In this document: positions 46,929-58,382 of the stretch, piece after piece
Numbering within the stretch: the stretch's first letter is position 1
Layout of the letters: every line of letters begins with the position of its first letter
DNA from: Bog-756 sp963778165
GTDB taxonomy: Bacteria; Actinomycetota; Acidimicrobiia; Acidimicrobiales; RAAP-2
Assembly (NCBI GenBank): GCA_963778165.1
Contig: CAVZTE010000005.1
Location: 827,717 to 891,716, forward strand
Length of the DNA stretch: 64,000 nucleotides
Direction: 5' to 3'
Translations under genes and position numbers: made by a program
Notes under the pieces: model-generated
What the model saw: only the letters and a program-made list of their open reading frames with translations
The model's database searches: none
Told to the model about the DNA's origin: nothing

Positions 46929-47096
46929 AGCAGTGGCCTCCTCGGAGCGGTCCCTGGGCGACCATCGCCGCGGTGTTGCATCGCTCAGCGCCCCCAATGG
47001 TTGCAAACCCGATGTAATTGGTCAACTAGATATCTCGGACCGGGGCGACCAGACCTCGTCCGGGCGACGGTGATCTGGCAGCCGTAGTCGCTATGT

Positions 47097-50000
47097 TTGG
47101 CCGCCGAGCCCGTGAACAACACCGCCAACAAGCCACCCCGAAGAGCCCGGTCGGGACTGCTCCGAGCCCGGTTCCTACTTCCAACAGCGGCCATGCTCTT
47201 CGCCATCCTGGTGCTGCTGCTGGCCAGTAGCCCAGCTTCGGACCGGCTGGCCGACGAGATCACCGGGGTCACCGCGGGTGGGGCCGGCCCTGGAGCCGCA
47301 CCGAGCTCCGGCGGCACCGACCCCGTCCAGTTGGCCCGGTTGGACCGGTGCCCCTGGCTCCAGACCGCCATGGCCCACCACCAGTCACCGGCCGCCCTGG
47401 CCGACCTGGTGGTCCGACGGATGACCCTCTTCGAGAAGTTGGGGGAGATCGACCTGATCCAAACCGACATCCGCGAGAACATCGACAGCGGAGTTCGCCG
47501 GCTCTGCATCCCGCCGCTGACCCTCCAGGACGGCCCCCAGGGTGTGTCCTTCGGGGCGGGCAATGTGACCCAACTGCCCGCACCAGTCGGGCTGGGCGCC
47601 ACCTTCGACACCGCCATGGCACGCTCCTACGGAAAAGTGATGGGTTCCGAGGCCCTGGGCCAGGGCATCGACGTCATCCAGGGACCCAACCTCAACGTGG
47701 CGCGGGTGCCCGAGGCCGGGAGGGCCTGGGAGAGCTTCGGCGAGGACCCGCTGTTGGTGTCGGCCATGGGAGTCGGCGAGATCGAGGGGATCCAGTCCAC
47801 CGGGGCCATGGCCATGGCCAAGCACTTCGCCGTTTACACCCAGGAGACCAACCGCAGCAGCCTCAACGACCTGGTGTCCCAGCGAACCCTCGAGGAGATC
47901 TACCTGCCGCCGTTCAAGGCCGCCGTTACCCAGGCCCACGTTTCGTCCATCATGTGCGCCTACCCCGAGGTGAACGGCACGTACCAGTGCCAGTCCGCCC
48001 AGCTGCTCGGCCTCTTGCGTACGTGGGGGTTCACCGGATTCGTTCGGTCGGACCTCGGGGCAGTACACGATCCGGTCGCCGCCCTCAGCGCCGGGACCGA
48101 CCTCATCAAACCGCTTGATGTGAGCCAGCTGGCTGCCCTGGTCCAACAGCACCAGCTGCCGATGTCGGTAGTCGACACCGCGGTGACCCAGGTCCTGACC
48201 GAGATGTTCGCCCATGGGTTGGTGGGCGGAAAGGCTTCCGGCACCGCCGGGAGATCCGGTGGACACCACGGCGCACACGAACTTTGCCCTGTCCTCCGCC
48301 GAGCATGCCGCGGTGCTGTTGAAGGACACCGGCTCGGTGCTTCCCCTGCTCGGTCCCCGAGCCCGGTCGGTGGCCGTCATCGGGGCCGACGCCTCAACAG
48401 ATCCGGTGACCACCGGCTTCGGCAGCTCACAGGTGGACCCGACATTCACATCCACGCCCCTGAGCGCCATCCGTCGACTGGCCGGTGCCGGTGCCTCGGT
48501 CACCTATTCCAACGGCGGGAGCACCACCGGAAACCTTCCGCCCCTTCCCACCGGCCTGCTCACTCCGGCATCGGGCGGCGGCCATGGGCTCACCCTCACC
48601 TTGACCAGGGCCGGCCCGGGCTCCACCCCGCCGCGTGCTGCCGTCAAACGACCGCTCGTCGGCGCGCGGCCTGTGGCCGGAACTCCCCCCGCTGCCGCCA
48701 CGCGGTCGGGGGGCACAGCACACTCGGGTGCGGCGGCCACGTCCGGGGCGACGGCGAAGTCCAGAGCTGTGGCGAGCTCTAGTGCGGTGATTCTCTCCGG
48801 TGGAGCGGTGCGGTCGATCCGCATCACCGAACCCAACATCAATGCCGAGGTCTCGCCCAACCCGAACACCAGCCAAGCTCTGCCGCCCGTGACCCCGTCC
48901 GCTCCGGTGGACCGAGTCCACGGTGCCCATCCACCGGTGACCGGCCCGCTGGACCTGGGGGGCGCCATCATCACCAACCGCTCCCGTATCGAACTGCCGC
49001 CTGGGTGGTCCAACGCCACCGCCACCTGGACCGGTGGACTCACACCTCCGCGCAGCGGCTTGTACACTCTGTCACTCCAGGGGAGCGGAGCGGTTGCCCT
49101 TTCACTCAATGGTGTGCCGGTCGTCTCCGACATGATCGGGCTGAACCACTCACTCTGGTCGGCGACAGTGCCTCTCCGGGCCCACCAGCGTTATCGGCTC
49201 TCCCTGCACTGGGATCCCTTCGGCCCCGCCACGAACTTGGGCGTCCCCACCGGCAGCTTTGCTCCGCTGACGCTGGGTTGGAGTTACGTGGGCGGCCAGA
49301 TCGACGCGGCCGTGGCGGCCGCCCGCAAGGCCGCAGTGGCCGTTGTCTTCGTCGGCGACTATGAAGCTCGAAGGCTCCGATCGTTCCACCCTCTTGCTCC
49401 CGGGGGACGAAAACGACCTCATCGCGGCGGTCGCCGCGGCCAACCCCCATACGGTGGTGGTCCTCAATACCGGTGGCCCGGCGCTCATGCCGTGGCTGAA
49501 GCACGTGGCCGGGGTCATCGAGGCCTGGTACCCCGGTGAGGAAGACGGGAACGCCATCGCCTCCATCCTGTTCGGAAAAGTCGACCCGTCCGGGAGGCTG
49601 CCGATCACGTTCCCCACCACCAATGGTCAGTCGGCAGTCCACACCGCCGCCCAGTGGCCCGGTATCAACCGGAACTCGTCTTTCACCGAGGGGCTCGATG
49701 TCGGTTACCGCTACTACCACGCCCGCCGCATCCAGCCCCTGTTCCCCTTCGGATACGGGCTCTCCTATACCAACTTCTCCCTCAAGGGACTGACCGCCAG
49801 TCCCTCCCCATCCGGAGTGACCCTGAACGTGAAGGTGACCAATACCGGGAGGGTGGCCGGCACGGATGTCCCCCAGGCCTACCTGACCTATCCCTCCGAG
49901 GCGGGCGAGCCACCAGCGCAGTTGGCGGCGTTCTACCCGGTGACCCTCCCACCGGGACGGAGCCGGACTGTATCGCTGTTCGTACCCTCGACGGCCTTCC

Positions 50001-50107
50001 AGGCCTACCTCAACGGAGGTTGGACCACCGTCCCTGGTCGCTACCAGCTGTCGGTGGGCCAGTCGTCCTCAGACCTGCCGTTGTCGACATCAGTGACGGC
50101 CCCGTGA
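47097..50107 (+). CDS. GH3 beta-glucosidase-like glycoside hydrolase with PA14-like insert, frameshifted twice
   Basis: The protein is about 1000 residues if two extra bases are removed. It has an N-terminal hydrophobic segment (FLLPTAAMLFAILVLLLASS, signal or anchor), a GH3 N-domain with LTLQDGPQGVSFGAGNVTQL and GPNLNVARVPEAGRAWESFG, and the nucleophile Asp in TGFVRSDLGAVHD. The GH3 C-domain follows (HAAVLLKDTGSVLPLLG), then an about 280-residue insert with PPGWSNATATWTGGLTPPRS (PA14-like), and a fibronectin-III-like C-terminus (GTDVPQAYLTYPSEAGEPPA). Extra bases are inferred near 48249 and 49372. Start uncertain: TTG 47097 or GTG 47112. Confidence 0.8.
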
Positions 50108-50117
50108 GAGGCCGGCC

Positions 50118-51755
50118 TCAGATCGGCTTGCCCCCGGCGCACCAGGCATTGGCAGGTACCCCGGAACAGGGATCAGGCATGGTCGGCAGGCCTTTGGGTA
50201 GCGGGTGCATGACCACGCCGGTGTGCTTGGGGTAGACGGCACCGGCCGGACACGAGCCGAAGCCGGTGTCACACAGGACCTGATCGAGCAGCGGACCACC
50301 GGTGTTGGCCGCCGTGGTGATCTTCCCGCAGGTCGGCTGGATCTGCTCCAGATTGGCCGGCGCGCTGCCGTTCGGCGCGATGTTCCCGGCGAAGCAGTTC
50401 TGGGGTTGGCCCTTGGTGAAGACGATCTGCCCGTAGTCGGAGTTGCTGGGATTTCCGAAGTACCCGTTGTGGCTGAAGGTGTTGTGCAACAGGGCGTCAT
50501 TTTCGGGGTCATACACGCAACCGAGGCCGGACTCCTCGACCCCGCCGGTCTTCGGACAGCTCTGGCCCAGTGACGGTGTTCCCGAGTCGGGGTACGGGAC
50601 CATCAAGAACCCCCAGGCGCCGTTGTCGGCGAAGGTGTTGTCCATCACCGTGTCATTGCGGCCGCCCGACAGGGTCATCCCGGTCCCGATGGGCCCGGCG
50701 GCGGCGTTTCCGGCCTCGGGGACATTGGGGTTGTTGTTGTTATGGGAGTAGTTGTGGATGAACACCCAGCAGGAGTGAGTGTGGGTGATCGGGCTGATCC
50801 CGTTGTTCGGGCACGCCCCGTTCTGCGGCGCCGGAGGGTCCCCGTTGATCTGGGTATTGGTATCGGTCCCGTCCTGGTTGTTGTCGAACTGCGAGTTCTC
50901 GATGACCACCGCTCCACCCGAGTTGGTACCGGAGTACCCGAGGGCGTTGTACTCCATCCATGCGTGGTTGATGGTGACGTCGCAGAGTTGAAGGCACGCT
51001 CCGACGTACATGCCCGAGTCGTTGAAGTTGCTGGCGTACAGCTGGTTCCATGAGGACGGCCCCTGTGAGTTCGACGAGAAGATTCCGTACTCGGCGGCGG
51101 TGGCCTCCTGCTGAGTCGAAGTACCGGTGTGGCTGAAGAAGGTAGAGGTGGCCGTCAGGTACTCCCCGGTGTAACCGGTGAGGCCGATCTTCCCGCTCCC
51201 GTCCCCGCCGTTCCACCAGACCTCGTTGCCGGCGTCACCGGTGCCCCCCAAGAAGTTGCACACGGTCAAGTTCTCGACGGACACGTGGTCGGCCTTCCAG
51301 ATCAGAATCCCGTTCCGCCCAACGGCCTTTCCGTCCGACATCGCTCCGTAGTTCTGAGCGTCCGGGCTGGCACTGCAAGCCGGGGAGCCTGCTTTGGTCC
51401 CGTCGACGATCACCGTGGAGCGGTCCATACCCCGTAGGTGGAGGCCCGAGGTGGTGATCAACACCCCACCGGTGTCCCCTTCGCCCGGGTCGGTGTGGGC
51501 GCCGGACTCGTCGGCGTCCTCGTGGTAGTCGCCCGGGGCAACCAGGATCCAGTCTCCGGGCTTGGCCGCGTCGACCGCGGCCTGGATGGTCCGATACCCG
51601 CCGGCGTGGCCGTGGAACGTCCCAACCAGGAGCACGGAGCCGCTGGGGCTGGGGCTGGGCGGAGCCGACCCGCTCGAGGAGCTACAGGCGGCCAGCAGGA
51701 CGCCTGCTAGCAGACAGGCTCCGGCCAGAAGTACGCCACGTCGGTCTCTCGCCAC
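50118..51755 (-). CDS. Secreted lipoprotein with parallel beta-helix
   Basis: The 545-residue product has a lipobox LLAACS after VLLAGACLLAGVLLAAC, so it is exported and lipidated. The mature domain starts YRTIQAAVDAAKPGDWILVA, the classic entry to right-handed beta-helix (pectate-lyase/NosD-like) repeats; later rungs read GILIWKADHVSVENLTVCNF, AVVIENSQFDNNQDGTDTN and TLSGGRNDTVMDNTFADNG. Several cysteines suggest disulfides in the exported protein. Likely carbohydrate-binding or -cleaving; no catalytic residues can be confirmed. It converges with the GH3 gene. Confidence 0.8.
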   Translation of the reverse strand: MARDRRGVLLAGACLLAGVLLAACSSSSGSAPPSPSPSGSVLLVGTFHGHAGGYRTIQAAVDAAKPGDWILVAPGDYHEDADESGAHTDPGEGDTGGVLITTSGLHLRGMDRSTVIVDGTKAGSPACSASPDAQNYGAMSDGKAVGRNGILIWKADHVSVENLTVCNFLGGTGDAGNEVWWNGGDGSGKIGLTGYTGEYLTATSTFFSHTGTSTQQEATAAEYGIFSSNSQGPSSWNQLYASNFNDSGMYVGACLQLCDVTINHAWMEYNALGYSGTNSGGAVVIENSQFDNNQDGTDTNTQINGDPPAPQNGACPNNGISPITHTHSCWVFIHNYSHNNNNPNVPEAGNAAAGPIGTGMTLSGGRNDTVMDNTFADNGAWGFLMVPYPDSGTPSLGQSCPKTGGVEESGLGCVYDPENDALLHNTFSHNGYFGNPSNSDYGQIVFTKGQPQNCFAGNIAPNGSAPANLEQIQPTCGKITTAANTGGPLLDQVLCDTGFGSCPAGAVYPKHTGVVMHPLPKGLPTMPDPCSGVPANAWCAGGKPI

Positions 51756-52131
51756 TGGCTCTCCCCCATTCCGCCCCTCCCCATGGTCCCCGTTTGGCGG
51801 TCGGCGGGCTGGTATGACCGAACGCGCCAGCCGATGGTACCGGACCGTGCTCCCGAGCCCATGGTTCGCGTCCTGCCGGCCGAACGCACCGCCGTAGAAC
51901 CTGACGAGACCCGCTATCGACGCCGGCCCCGGGGGTGGCCAGGAGCGGTTGGGCTAGGATTTAAGGAGCGTGAACTGGTTGGTCAGCGTGAACTGGGGCG
52001 CAGGACCTCTCCCGGCGGCAAGACCGGCCCGGGCCTGAACTAACCGGAGTTGCGCCGTCCTCGCCCGCTAGTTCCGGCCCCCACGGTGGCCGGGCACCGA
52101 ATCCACAGAGACCAATAGAGAAGGAGCCACC
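51756..52131. other. Divergent region with a possible structured leader of ahcY
   Basis: On the plus strand, TAGGAT at 51955-51960 is a candidate -10 box, giving a leader of about 165 bases. In that leader AGCGTGAACTGG occurs twice (51968 and 51985) and GGCGCA (51997-52002) can pair with TGCGCC (52051-52056). AAGGAG at 52121-52126 lies 5 bp before the ATG. I could not match it to a known S-adenosylhomocysteine riboswitch core. Confidence 0.35.
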
Positions 52132-53580
<1,449 letters not shown>

Positions 53581-53597
53581 GGTTCCGGGCCACCGGG

Positions 53598-53635
53598 GCC
53601 ACCGCTCAGGAGGTACGGTCCACCGGAGCGGTGGC
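53598..53635 (+). terminator. Hairpin terminator of ahcY
   Basis: A perfect 10-bp stem (GCCACCGCTC/GAGCGGTGGC) with an 18-base loop begins 18 bp after the stop. No T-run. Confidence 0.6.
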
Positions 53636-53695
53636 CTCTGGGGCTGCGGCCTACACGGCTGGGGCTTCTAGGACTGCGGGCTGCAGACTCCCGGT

Positions 53696-55621
53696 TCACT
53701 GGGTCACCGATGCCTTCCAGGTGGAGCCGCCGTTGGTGGTGACCGCAGCGGCGGCCCCGACGGACGGGTCGTCAACGCGGTGGCCGACCACTACGCACCA
53801 ACGCGGTGAAGGACAGGAGATGCCCAGATCGGGGAGGTGGGGATAGCCGGCGTCGGGGTTGTCGAAACGGGTCGGACCGGGATGTTTCGACCACGATTGT
53901 CCAGAAGACCCCGACCACAGGAAGAGCGCCGGGTAGCCGGCAACTCCGCATCCCCCTGACGCGCTACACGAGACTTCGGCAGCCGTCCCCGTCGACCGCG
54001 GTAACAGTGAGCTCTTGTTGACGAAGGACCCCCCGCTGTTGTTGGTCACCACCAACTCACCGGCGGTGCTGTTGTGGGCCCCCGATCCGACCAGCAGGCA
54101 GGTCCCGGTACCGGGGATGCAACTGACACCCAGGAGCTCGGCGGAAACGGAGGCTCCGAACACACCCTTCACGTTCCATGTACGGCCCCCGTCGGTGCTG
54201 ACAAAGGGACTCCAACCGGCGGTGACACAGGCGGTCCGGAGACACGACACGCCGTTGGCCACGCCCCCGGCCGGGGCCGAAGACTTCAACCAGGTCCGAC
54301 CGTTGGTGGTGTAGATGAACGATCGGATGTGGATGTTGGTCGACTCTCCGACGGCCATGCAGTGGGTGCTGCTCTGGCAGGCCACACCGGTCAGGAGGGT
54401 CCCACCACGGCTGGACGTCCAGCTACGCCCGGCGTCGTCGGTGGACAAGATGGTGTTCCGGCCGACCGCCAGGCACCGCACCGCAGACAGGCAGGTGACC
54501 GCGGCCAGCATCGGGGTGTGGATCGGGATGGCCACGCTCTGGAAGGTTCTGGCCCCGTCGGTGGATACCTCGACCAGGCCCGCCCCGGTGCCGGTCCAGC
54601 CGACCGCCATGCACATGGACCTGTTGGGACAAGAGACAGCGTTGAACCACCCACCGGCAGAGGACTTGCCCGTCCCCGTCCCCGCGCCGAGGGTGGCCGC
54701 GCCTACCACGGTGGCGCTGCTGGCGTTGCCGGCCGTGACGGCCAGAGCGGAGGCGGCATCACCGAAGGCCTGCGTAGAAGATCCGGAGAACAGCCAGTAG
54801 CCGCCTCCGCCGGGCGTGGGGGCCAAGGCCTCCCAACCACTGCTGTCGGCGGTGGCGGCCGATCCGAAGAACCGGGCGTCGCCGAAGTCGAACACTCCCC
54901 CGTCGGAGGCGACCATTCGATATCCACCGTTGTCCGGCGTACCGGTGACGAAGGCCACCGGGGCGTTGAGATGTTGGCCGCCCATCGACCCGTAGAACGG
55001 GGCGTCGAAGGCGAACACTCCTCCGTCCGCTGCCACCAACCAGTAGCCCCCGGTGGACCCGTCGGTGGCCATGCCCACCACCGGCTGGTTGAGCGGCACT
55101 GCTCCCATGGAGCCGGAGAAGCGGGCGTTGCCGAAGGCGAATATGCCGCCGTCCGCCGCCACCAGCCAGTACCCCCTTCCGTCGGGGGTTGACGCTATGC
55201 CCACGATGGGCTGATCGAGCGGTTGGCCACCCATCGAGCCATAGAAGCCGGCACTGCCGAAGGCGAAGATGCCGCCGTCAGACGCCACCAACCAGTAGCC
55301 CCCGCCGTCGGGGGTGGAGGCCATCCCCACGATGGGCTGGTTGAGGGATTGGCCGGCCATCGATCCGTAGTACCGGCTGGGGCAGCTGTCGCCCGAGGGT
55401 CCGAGCGTGGAGACCGAGCCGTCGGCCCGAGCAAGAGCCACTTGATAGGGGCACGTCGTACTGACCAAGGCGGTCTCGGTGGCGGTGCCGACGGGGCTGG
55501 CCCCGGCCGGAGCCGATGACCCAACCGGGCCCACCCCCAAGAGCAGGACCGGCAGAGCCACCAGGCAGACCAGGAGGTAGACACCGACCGGAGGTCGCCG
55601 GCTAGCCAGTGAAGATCGCAT
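53696..55621 (-). CDS. Secreted YGSMGG-repeat protein with BNR/photosystem-II-stability-like beta-propeller
   Basis: About 641 residues. The signal peptide is YLLVCLVALPVLLLGVGPVG. The first part has about five repeats of the roughly 50-residue unit GGYWLVASDGGIFAFGSAGF-YGSMGG, the same unit as in the gene at 14846. The second half is a propeller of repeats with SCPNRSMCMAVGWTG, CLSAVRCLAVGRN and CQSSTHCMAVGES: short Cys-x(5)-Cys-x-AVG motifs with WTSSRGG-like BNR blades, as in HCF136-type proteins. Likely extracellular and disulfide-stabilised. ATG 55621 is preferred over TTG 55636. Confidence 0.78.
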   Translation of the reverse strand: MRSSLASRRPPVGVYLLVCLVALPVLLLGVGPVGSSAPAGASPVGTATETALVSTTCPYQVALARADGSVSTLGPSGDSCPSRYYGSMAGQSLNQPIVGMASTPDGGGYWLVASDGGIFAFGSAGFYGSMGGQPLDQPIVGIASTPDGRGYWLVAADGGIFAFGNARFSGSMGAVPLNQPVVGMATDGSTGGYWLVAADGGVFAFDAPFYGSMGGQHLNAPVAFVTGTPDNGGYRMVASDGGVFDFGDARFFGSAATADSSGWEALAPTPGGGGYWLFSGSSTQAFGDAASALAVTAGNASSATVVGAATLGAGTGTGKSSAGGWFNAVSCPNRSMCMAVGWTGTGAGLVEVSTDGARTFQSVAIPIHTPMLAAVTCLSAVRCLAVGRNTILSTDDAGRSWTSSRGGTLLTGVACQSSTHCMAVGESTNIHIRSFIYTTNGRTWLKSSAPAGGVANGVSCLRTACVTAGWSPFVSTDGGRTWNVKGVFGASVSAELLGVSCIPGTGTCLLVGSGAHNSTAGELVVTNNSGGSFVNKSSLLPRSTGTAAEVSCSASGGCGVAGYPALFLWSGSSGQSWSKHPGPTRFDNPDAGYPHLPDLGISCPSPRWCVVVGHRVDDPSVGAAAAVTTNGGSTWKASVTQ

Positions 55622-55698
55622 GGGAGATTCCGTCAAGTCACGTATAGCGTTGGACCAACCACACTACGTCAGGAGTTGGCGGGTCAGCAGTCGGCGGA

Positions 55699-56997
55699 TC
55701 AGCTGTCGGCGGTCTCCCGGTCCAGCAGGTAGGCGAACCGCTCCTTGGCCTCAGCCCGTCGGGTGGGCACGTGCTCACTCGGGACCTCCGTGGGCTTGTA
55801 GCCCTTGAGGGTGTGCCGGGCCACGGTCACCTTGTGGACCTCGTCCGGACCGTCGTAGATACGGGCCGCCCGGGCGTTGCGGTACATCTGCTCGAGGGGC
55901 AGGTCGGTGGAGAACCCCAGGGCTCCGTGGACCTGGATGGCCCGGTCGATCACGTTGTAGAGCACCCCGGCCCCGTAGTACTTGATCATGGCGATCTCCA
56001 CCCGGGCGGCCGAGGCCCCCTCGGTGTCCATCTTCCACGCCGCGTAGAGGGTCATCAGGCGGGCGGCGGTCATCTCGGCCAGGGAGTCGGCCACCCAGTT
56101 CTGGATGGTCTGCTTCTCGGCCAGCAACGAGTGGTGGGTGGTCCGGGAGACCGCCCGCTCGCACAACATGTCGAAGGCCCGCCGCGACTGGCCCAGCCAG
56201 CGCATGCAGTGATGGATGCGGCCGGGACCCAGCCGCTTCTGGGCCAGCACGAACCCTTCGCCCTCCAGTCCCACCAGGTTCTCGTAGGGCACCCTTACCT
56301 CGCGGTAGATGATCTCGGCGTGCCCGCCGAACTTCCCGTAGTGCTCCACCGGGTCCTCCATGGTGGCCACGTCGCGGACGATGTCGACACCGGGGGCGTC
56401 GGCTGGGACCACGATCATCGAGCACCCCTGGTAGGGATGGACGTCGGGGTTGGTCACCGCCATCACGATGAGGAAGTCGGCCACCGAGCCGTTGCTGGTG
56501 AACCACTTGTGGCCGTTGATCACCCACTCGTCCCCGTCCTTGACGGCCGAGGTGGTGATCATGGTGGGATCGGCACCGGCCCCCGGCTCGGTCATCGAAA
56601 ACCCGCTGCGCATCCGTCCGTCCAGCAGGGGCAGCAGCCACTTCTCCCGCTGCTCCTCCCGTCCGGACGACTCGATGCCGATGGCCAGCAGCTCGGCGTT
56701 CCCCGAGTCGGGGGCGTTGTTGCCGAACACCACCGGCCCGTACGGGGTCTGGCCGAGGATCTCGTGCATGAGACCCAGCTTGACCTGGCCGAACCCGCCT
56801 CCCCCGAGCTCGGGGGGCAGGTGGGAGGCCCACAGCCCCCGCTGCTTGACCTGGTCCTGCAGGGGCTTGATGGCCTCGATCACGGCGTCGTACTCGAGGG
56901 ACAGGGTCTCGAGCGGGAAGATCTCGTCGTGCACGAACTGGCGCATCCAGGCCAGTTGCTCCTCGAACTCCGGTTCGGTGGAAAAATCCCAAGCCAC
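55699..56997 (-). CDS. Acyl-CoA dehydrogenase
   Basis: The 432-residue flavoenzyme catalyses alpha,beta-dehydrogenation of acyl-CoA. It has SGFSMTEPGAGADPTMITTS (signature 1), INGHKWFTSNGSVADFLIV, QKRLGPGRIHHCMRWLGQS and the C-terminal IQVHGALGFSTDLPLEQMYR with RAARIYDGPDEVHKVTVAR. That layout is the long ACAD10/11-like group. An APH-fold kinase of the type that pairs with such enzymes is present at 1713. The chain length specificity is unknown. Confidence 0.9.
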   Translation of the reverse strand: MAWDFSTEPEFEEQLAWMRQFVHDEIFPLETLSLEYDAVIEAIKPLQDQVKQRGLWASHLPPELGGGGFGQVKLGLMHEILGQTPYGPVVFGNNAPDSGNAELLAIGIESSGREEQREKWLLPLLDGRMRSGFSMTEPGAGADPTMITTSAVKDGDEWVINGHKWFTSNGSVADFLIVMAVTNPDVHPYQGCSMIVVPADAPGVDIVRDVATMEDPVEHYGKFGGHAEIIYREVRVPYENLVGLEGEGFVLAQKRLGPGRIHHCMRWLGQSRRAFDMLCERAVSRTTHHSLLAEKQTIQNWVADSLAEMTAARLMTLYAAWKMDTEGASAARVEIAMIKYYGAGVLYNVIDRAIQVHGALGFSTDLPLEQMYRNARAARIYDGPDEVHKVTVARHTLKGYKPTEVPSEHVPTRRAEAKERFAYLLDRETADS

Positions 56998-57051
56998 GGC
57001 GGTCCCCCTGTCGTCTTTCGCGTCCTATCCCGGGCCAACTACCGTAACGGC

Positions 57052-58158
57052 ATGCCCGGTGACCGCGATTCCACCCCCATCCGTACCACCGTCACGTTCT
57101 CCGCGCTCAATCGGGGCCGGCGATCGGCCGAGCCGGTGCGCCCGGAGATCGACTCGCCCACGGCCCGGGCCCGCCTGCACGCCGCCGAAGTGGCCCTCCT
57201 CGACGAACGCCGCCTGTTGAGCGGGGACGAGCTGACCTCCCTGGCCGAGCTCCCCGACGAGTGGGTCACCTCGCTGGCGGCCCTGGCCCACCAGGTCCGG
57301 CTGGCCTGGTGCGGGCCCGAGGTCGAGGTCGAGGGCATCCTCTCGGCCAAGACCGGAGGATGCCCGGAGGACTGCCACTTCTGCTCCCAGTCGTCCCAGT
57401 TCGACAGCCCGGTCAAGGCCACGCCCTTCCTCGATACCGACGAAGTGCTTCGAGCGGCGGAGGAGACCAAGGCCGCCGGAGCCTCCGAGTTCTGCCTGGT
57501 CCTGGCGGTCCGGGGGCCCGATGAGCGGACCATGGTCCGGCTCCTGGAGTTGGTGCCGCTGATCCGCGAGCGGACCGGACTCAACGTGGCGGTCAGCGCC
57601 GGGCTCCTGAGCGACGAGCAGGCCCGCCGCTTCGCCGAGGGCGGTGTCCACCGGTACAACCACAACCTGGAGACGTCCAAGTCGTTCTTCCCCCAGGTGG
57701 TGTCCACCCACGACTGGGACGAGCGCCAGGCCACCTGTCGACTGGTACGCCACCACGGCATGGAGCTGTGCTGCGGCGCTCTGATCGGCATGGGCGAGAG
57801 TGACGAGCAGCGGATCGAGCTGCTGCTCCAACTCCAAGAGCTCGATCCCACCGAGGTTCCGCTCAACTTTCTGAACCCGAGACCCGGCACCCCGCTCGGT
57901 AACGAAGACCCGGTAGCCGCCTGGGAGGCCATCCGCTGGATCGCCCTGTTCCGGCTGGGCCTACCCGGGGTGATCCTGCGCTACGCCGGTGGTCGGGAGG
58001 TCACCCTGCGGGAGTTGCAGTCGATGGGGATGACCTCGGGGATCAACGCCCTGATCGTGGGCAACTACCTGACCACCTTGGGCCGGTCCGCCGACGAGGA
58101 TCTCCAGATGCTCTCCGATCTCCGCATGCCGGTGGGAGCACTCACCGGCATCCTCTGA
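57052..58158 (+). CDS. bioB: Biotin synthase
   Basis: The 368-residue radical-SAM enzyme inserts sulfur into dethiobiotin. The AdoMet cluster motif is CPEDCHFC (Cys104, 108, 111). The BioB patterns VEGILSAKTGGCPEDCHFCS, RYNHNLETSKSFFPQVVST and GMELCCGALIGMGESDEQRI, with NFLNPRPGTPLG, are present, as is the arginine ligand region RYAGGREVTLRELQSMG. Start: ATG 57052, divergent from the acyl-CoA dehydrogenase. Followed 10 bp later by the bsaP-like gene. Other biotin genes are not in the window. Confidence 0.96.
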   Translation: MPGDRDSTPIRTTVTFSALNRGRRSAEPVRPEIDSPTARARLHAAEVALLDERRLLSGDELTSLAELPDEWVTSLAALAHQVRLAWCGPEVEVEGILSAKTGGCPEDCHFCSQSSQFDSPVKATPFLDTDEVLRAAEETKAAGASEFCLVLAVRGPDERTMVRLLELVPLIRERTGLNVAVSAGLLSDEQARRFAEGGVHRYNHNLETSKSFFPQVVSTHDWDERQATCRLVRHHGMELCCGALIGMGESDEQRIELLLQLQELDPTEVPLNFLNPRPGTPLGNEDPVAAWEAIRWIALFRLGLPGVILRYAGGREVTLRELQSMGMTSGINALIVGNYLTTLGRSADEDLQMLSDLRMPVGALTGIL

Positions 58159-58168
58159 GCCGGAACTG

Positions 58169-58372
58169 GTGGTGGAGGTAGTGGCGGCGGAGCCGGTGGC
58201 GGGCGCCTACTGCACCGGTTGCGGATCGCCATCCTCGGCGTGCAGCGGATGCCGTCGACCCCTCGACCCTCCCCGGTTCTGCCCTACCTGCGGGCGACGC
58301 CTGACGGTGGCGGTCAGCCCCGGTGGCTACCGGGCGAAGTGTCGGGACTGCGGACCGGTGCTCGTCGACTGA
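58169..58372 (+). CDS. bsaP: Biotin synthase auxiliary protein-like zinc-ribbon/Fe-S protein
   Basis: The 67-residue product has eight cysteines arranged as four CxxC pairs (Cys15/18, 25/28, 38/41, 58/61) and the core PPRFCPTCGRRLTVAVSPGG. It resembles the BsaP protein found directly after bioB in mycobacteria, which supports biotin synthase, apparently through an Fe-S cluster. The 10-bp gap after bioB supports one transcript and a joint role. The assignment rests on gene order and the motif; cofactor content is not readable. GTG start. Confidence 0.75.
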   Translation: MVEVVAAEPVAGAYCTGCGSPSSACSGCRRPLDPPRFCPTCGRRLTVAVSPGGYRAKCRDCGPVLVD

Positions 58373-58382
58373 AGCTCGAGAC

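Noticed and set aside
45216..47006. A long open frame joining metY with part of metX
   Set aside because: The merger depends on indels; the ATGA overlap and separate motifs show two genes.
46929..47096. SAM-type riboswitch upstream of metY
   Set aside because: I looked for the conserved SAM-I/IV/II cores in the minus-strand leader and found only a partial GCAACC-like match without the supporting stems.
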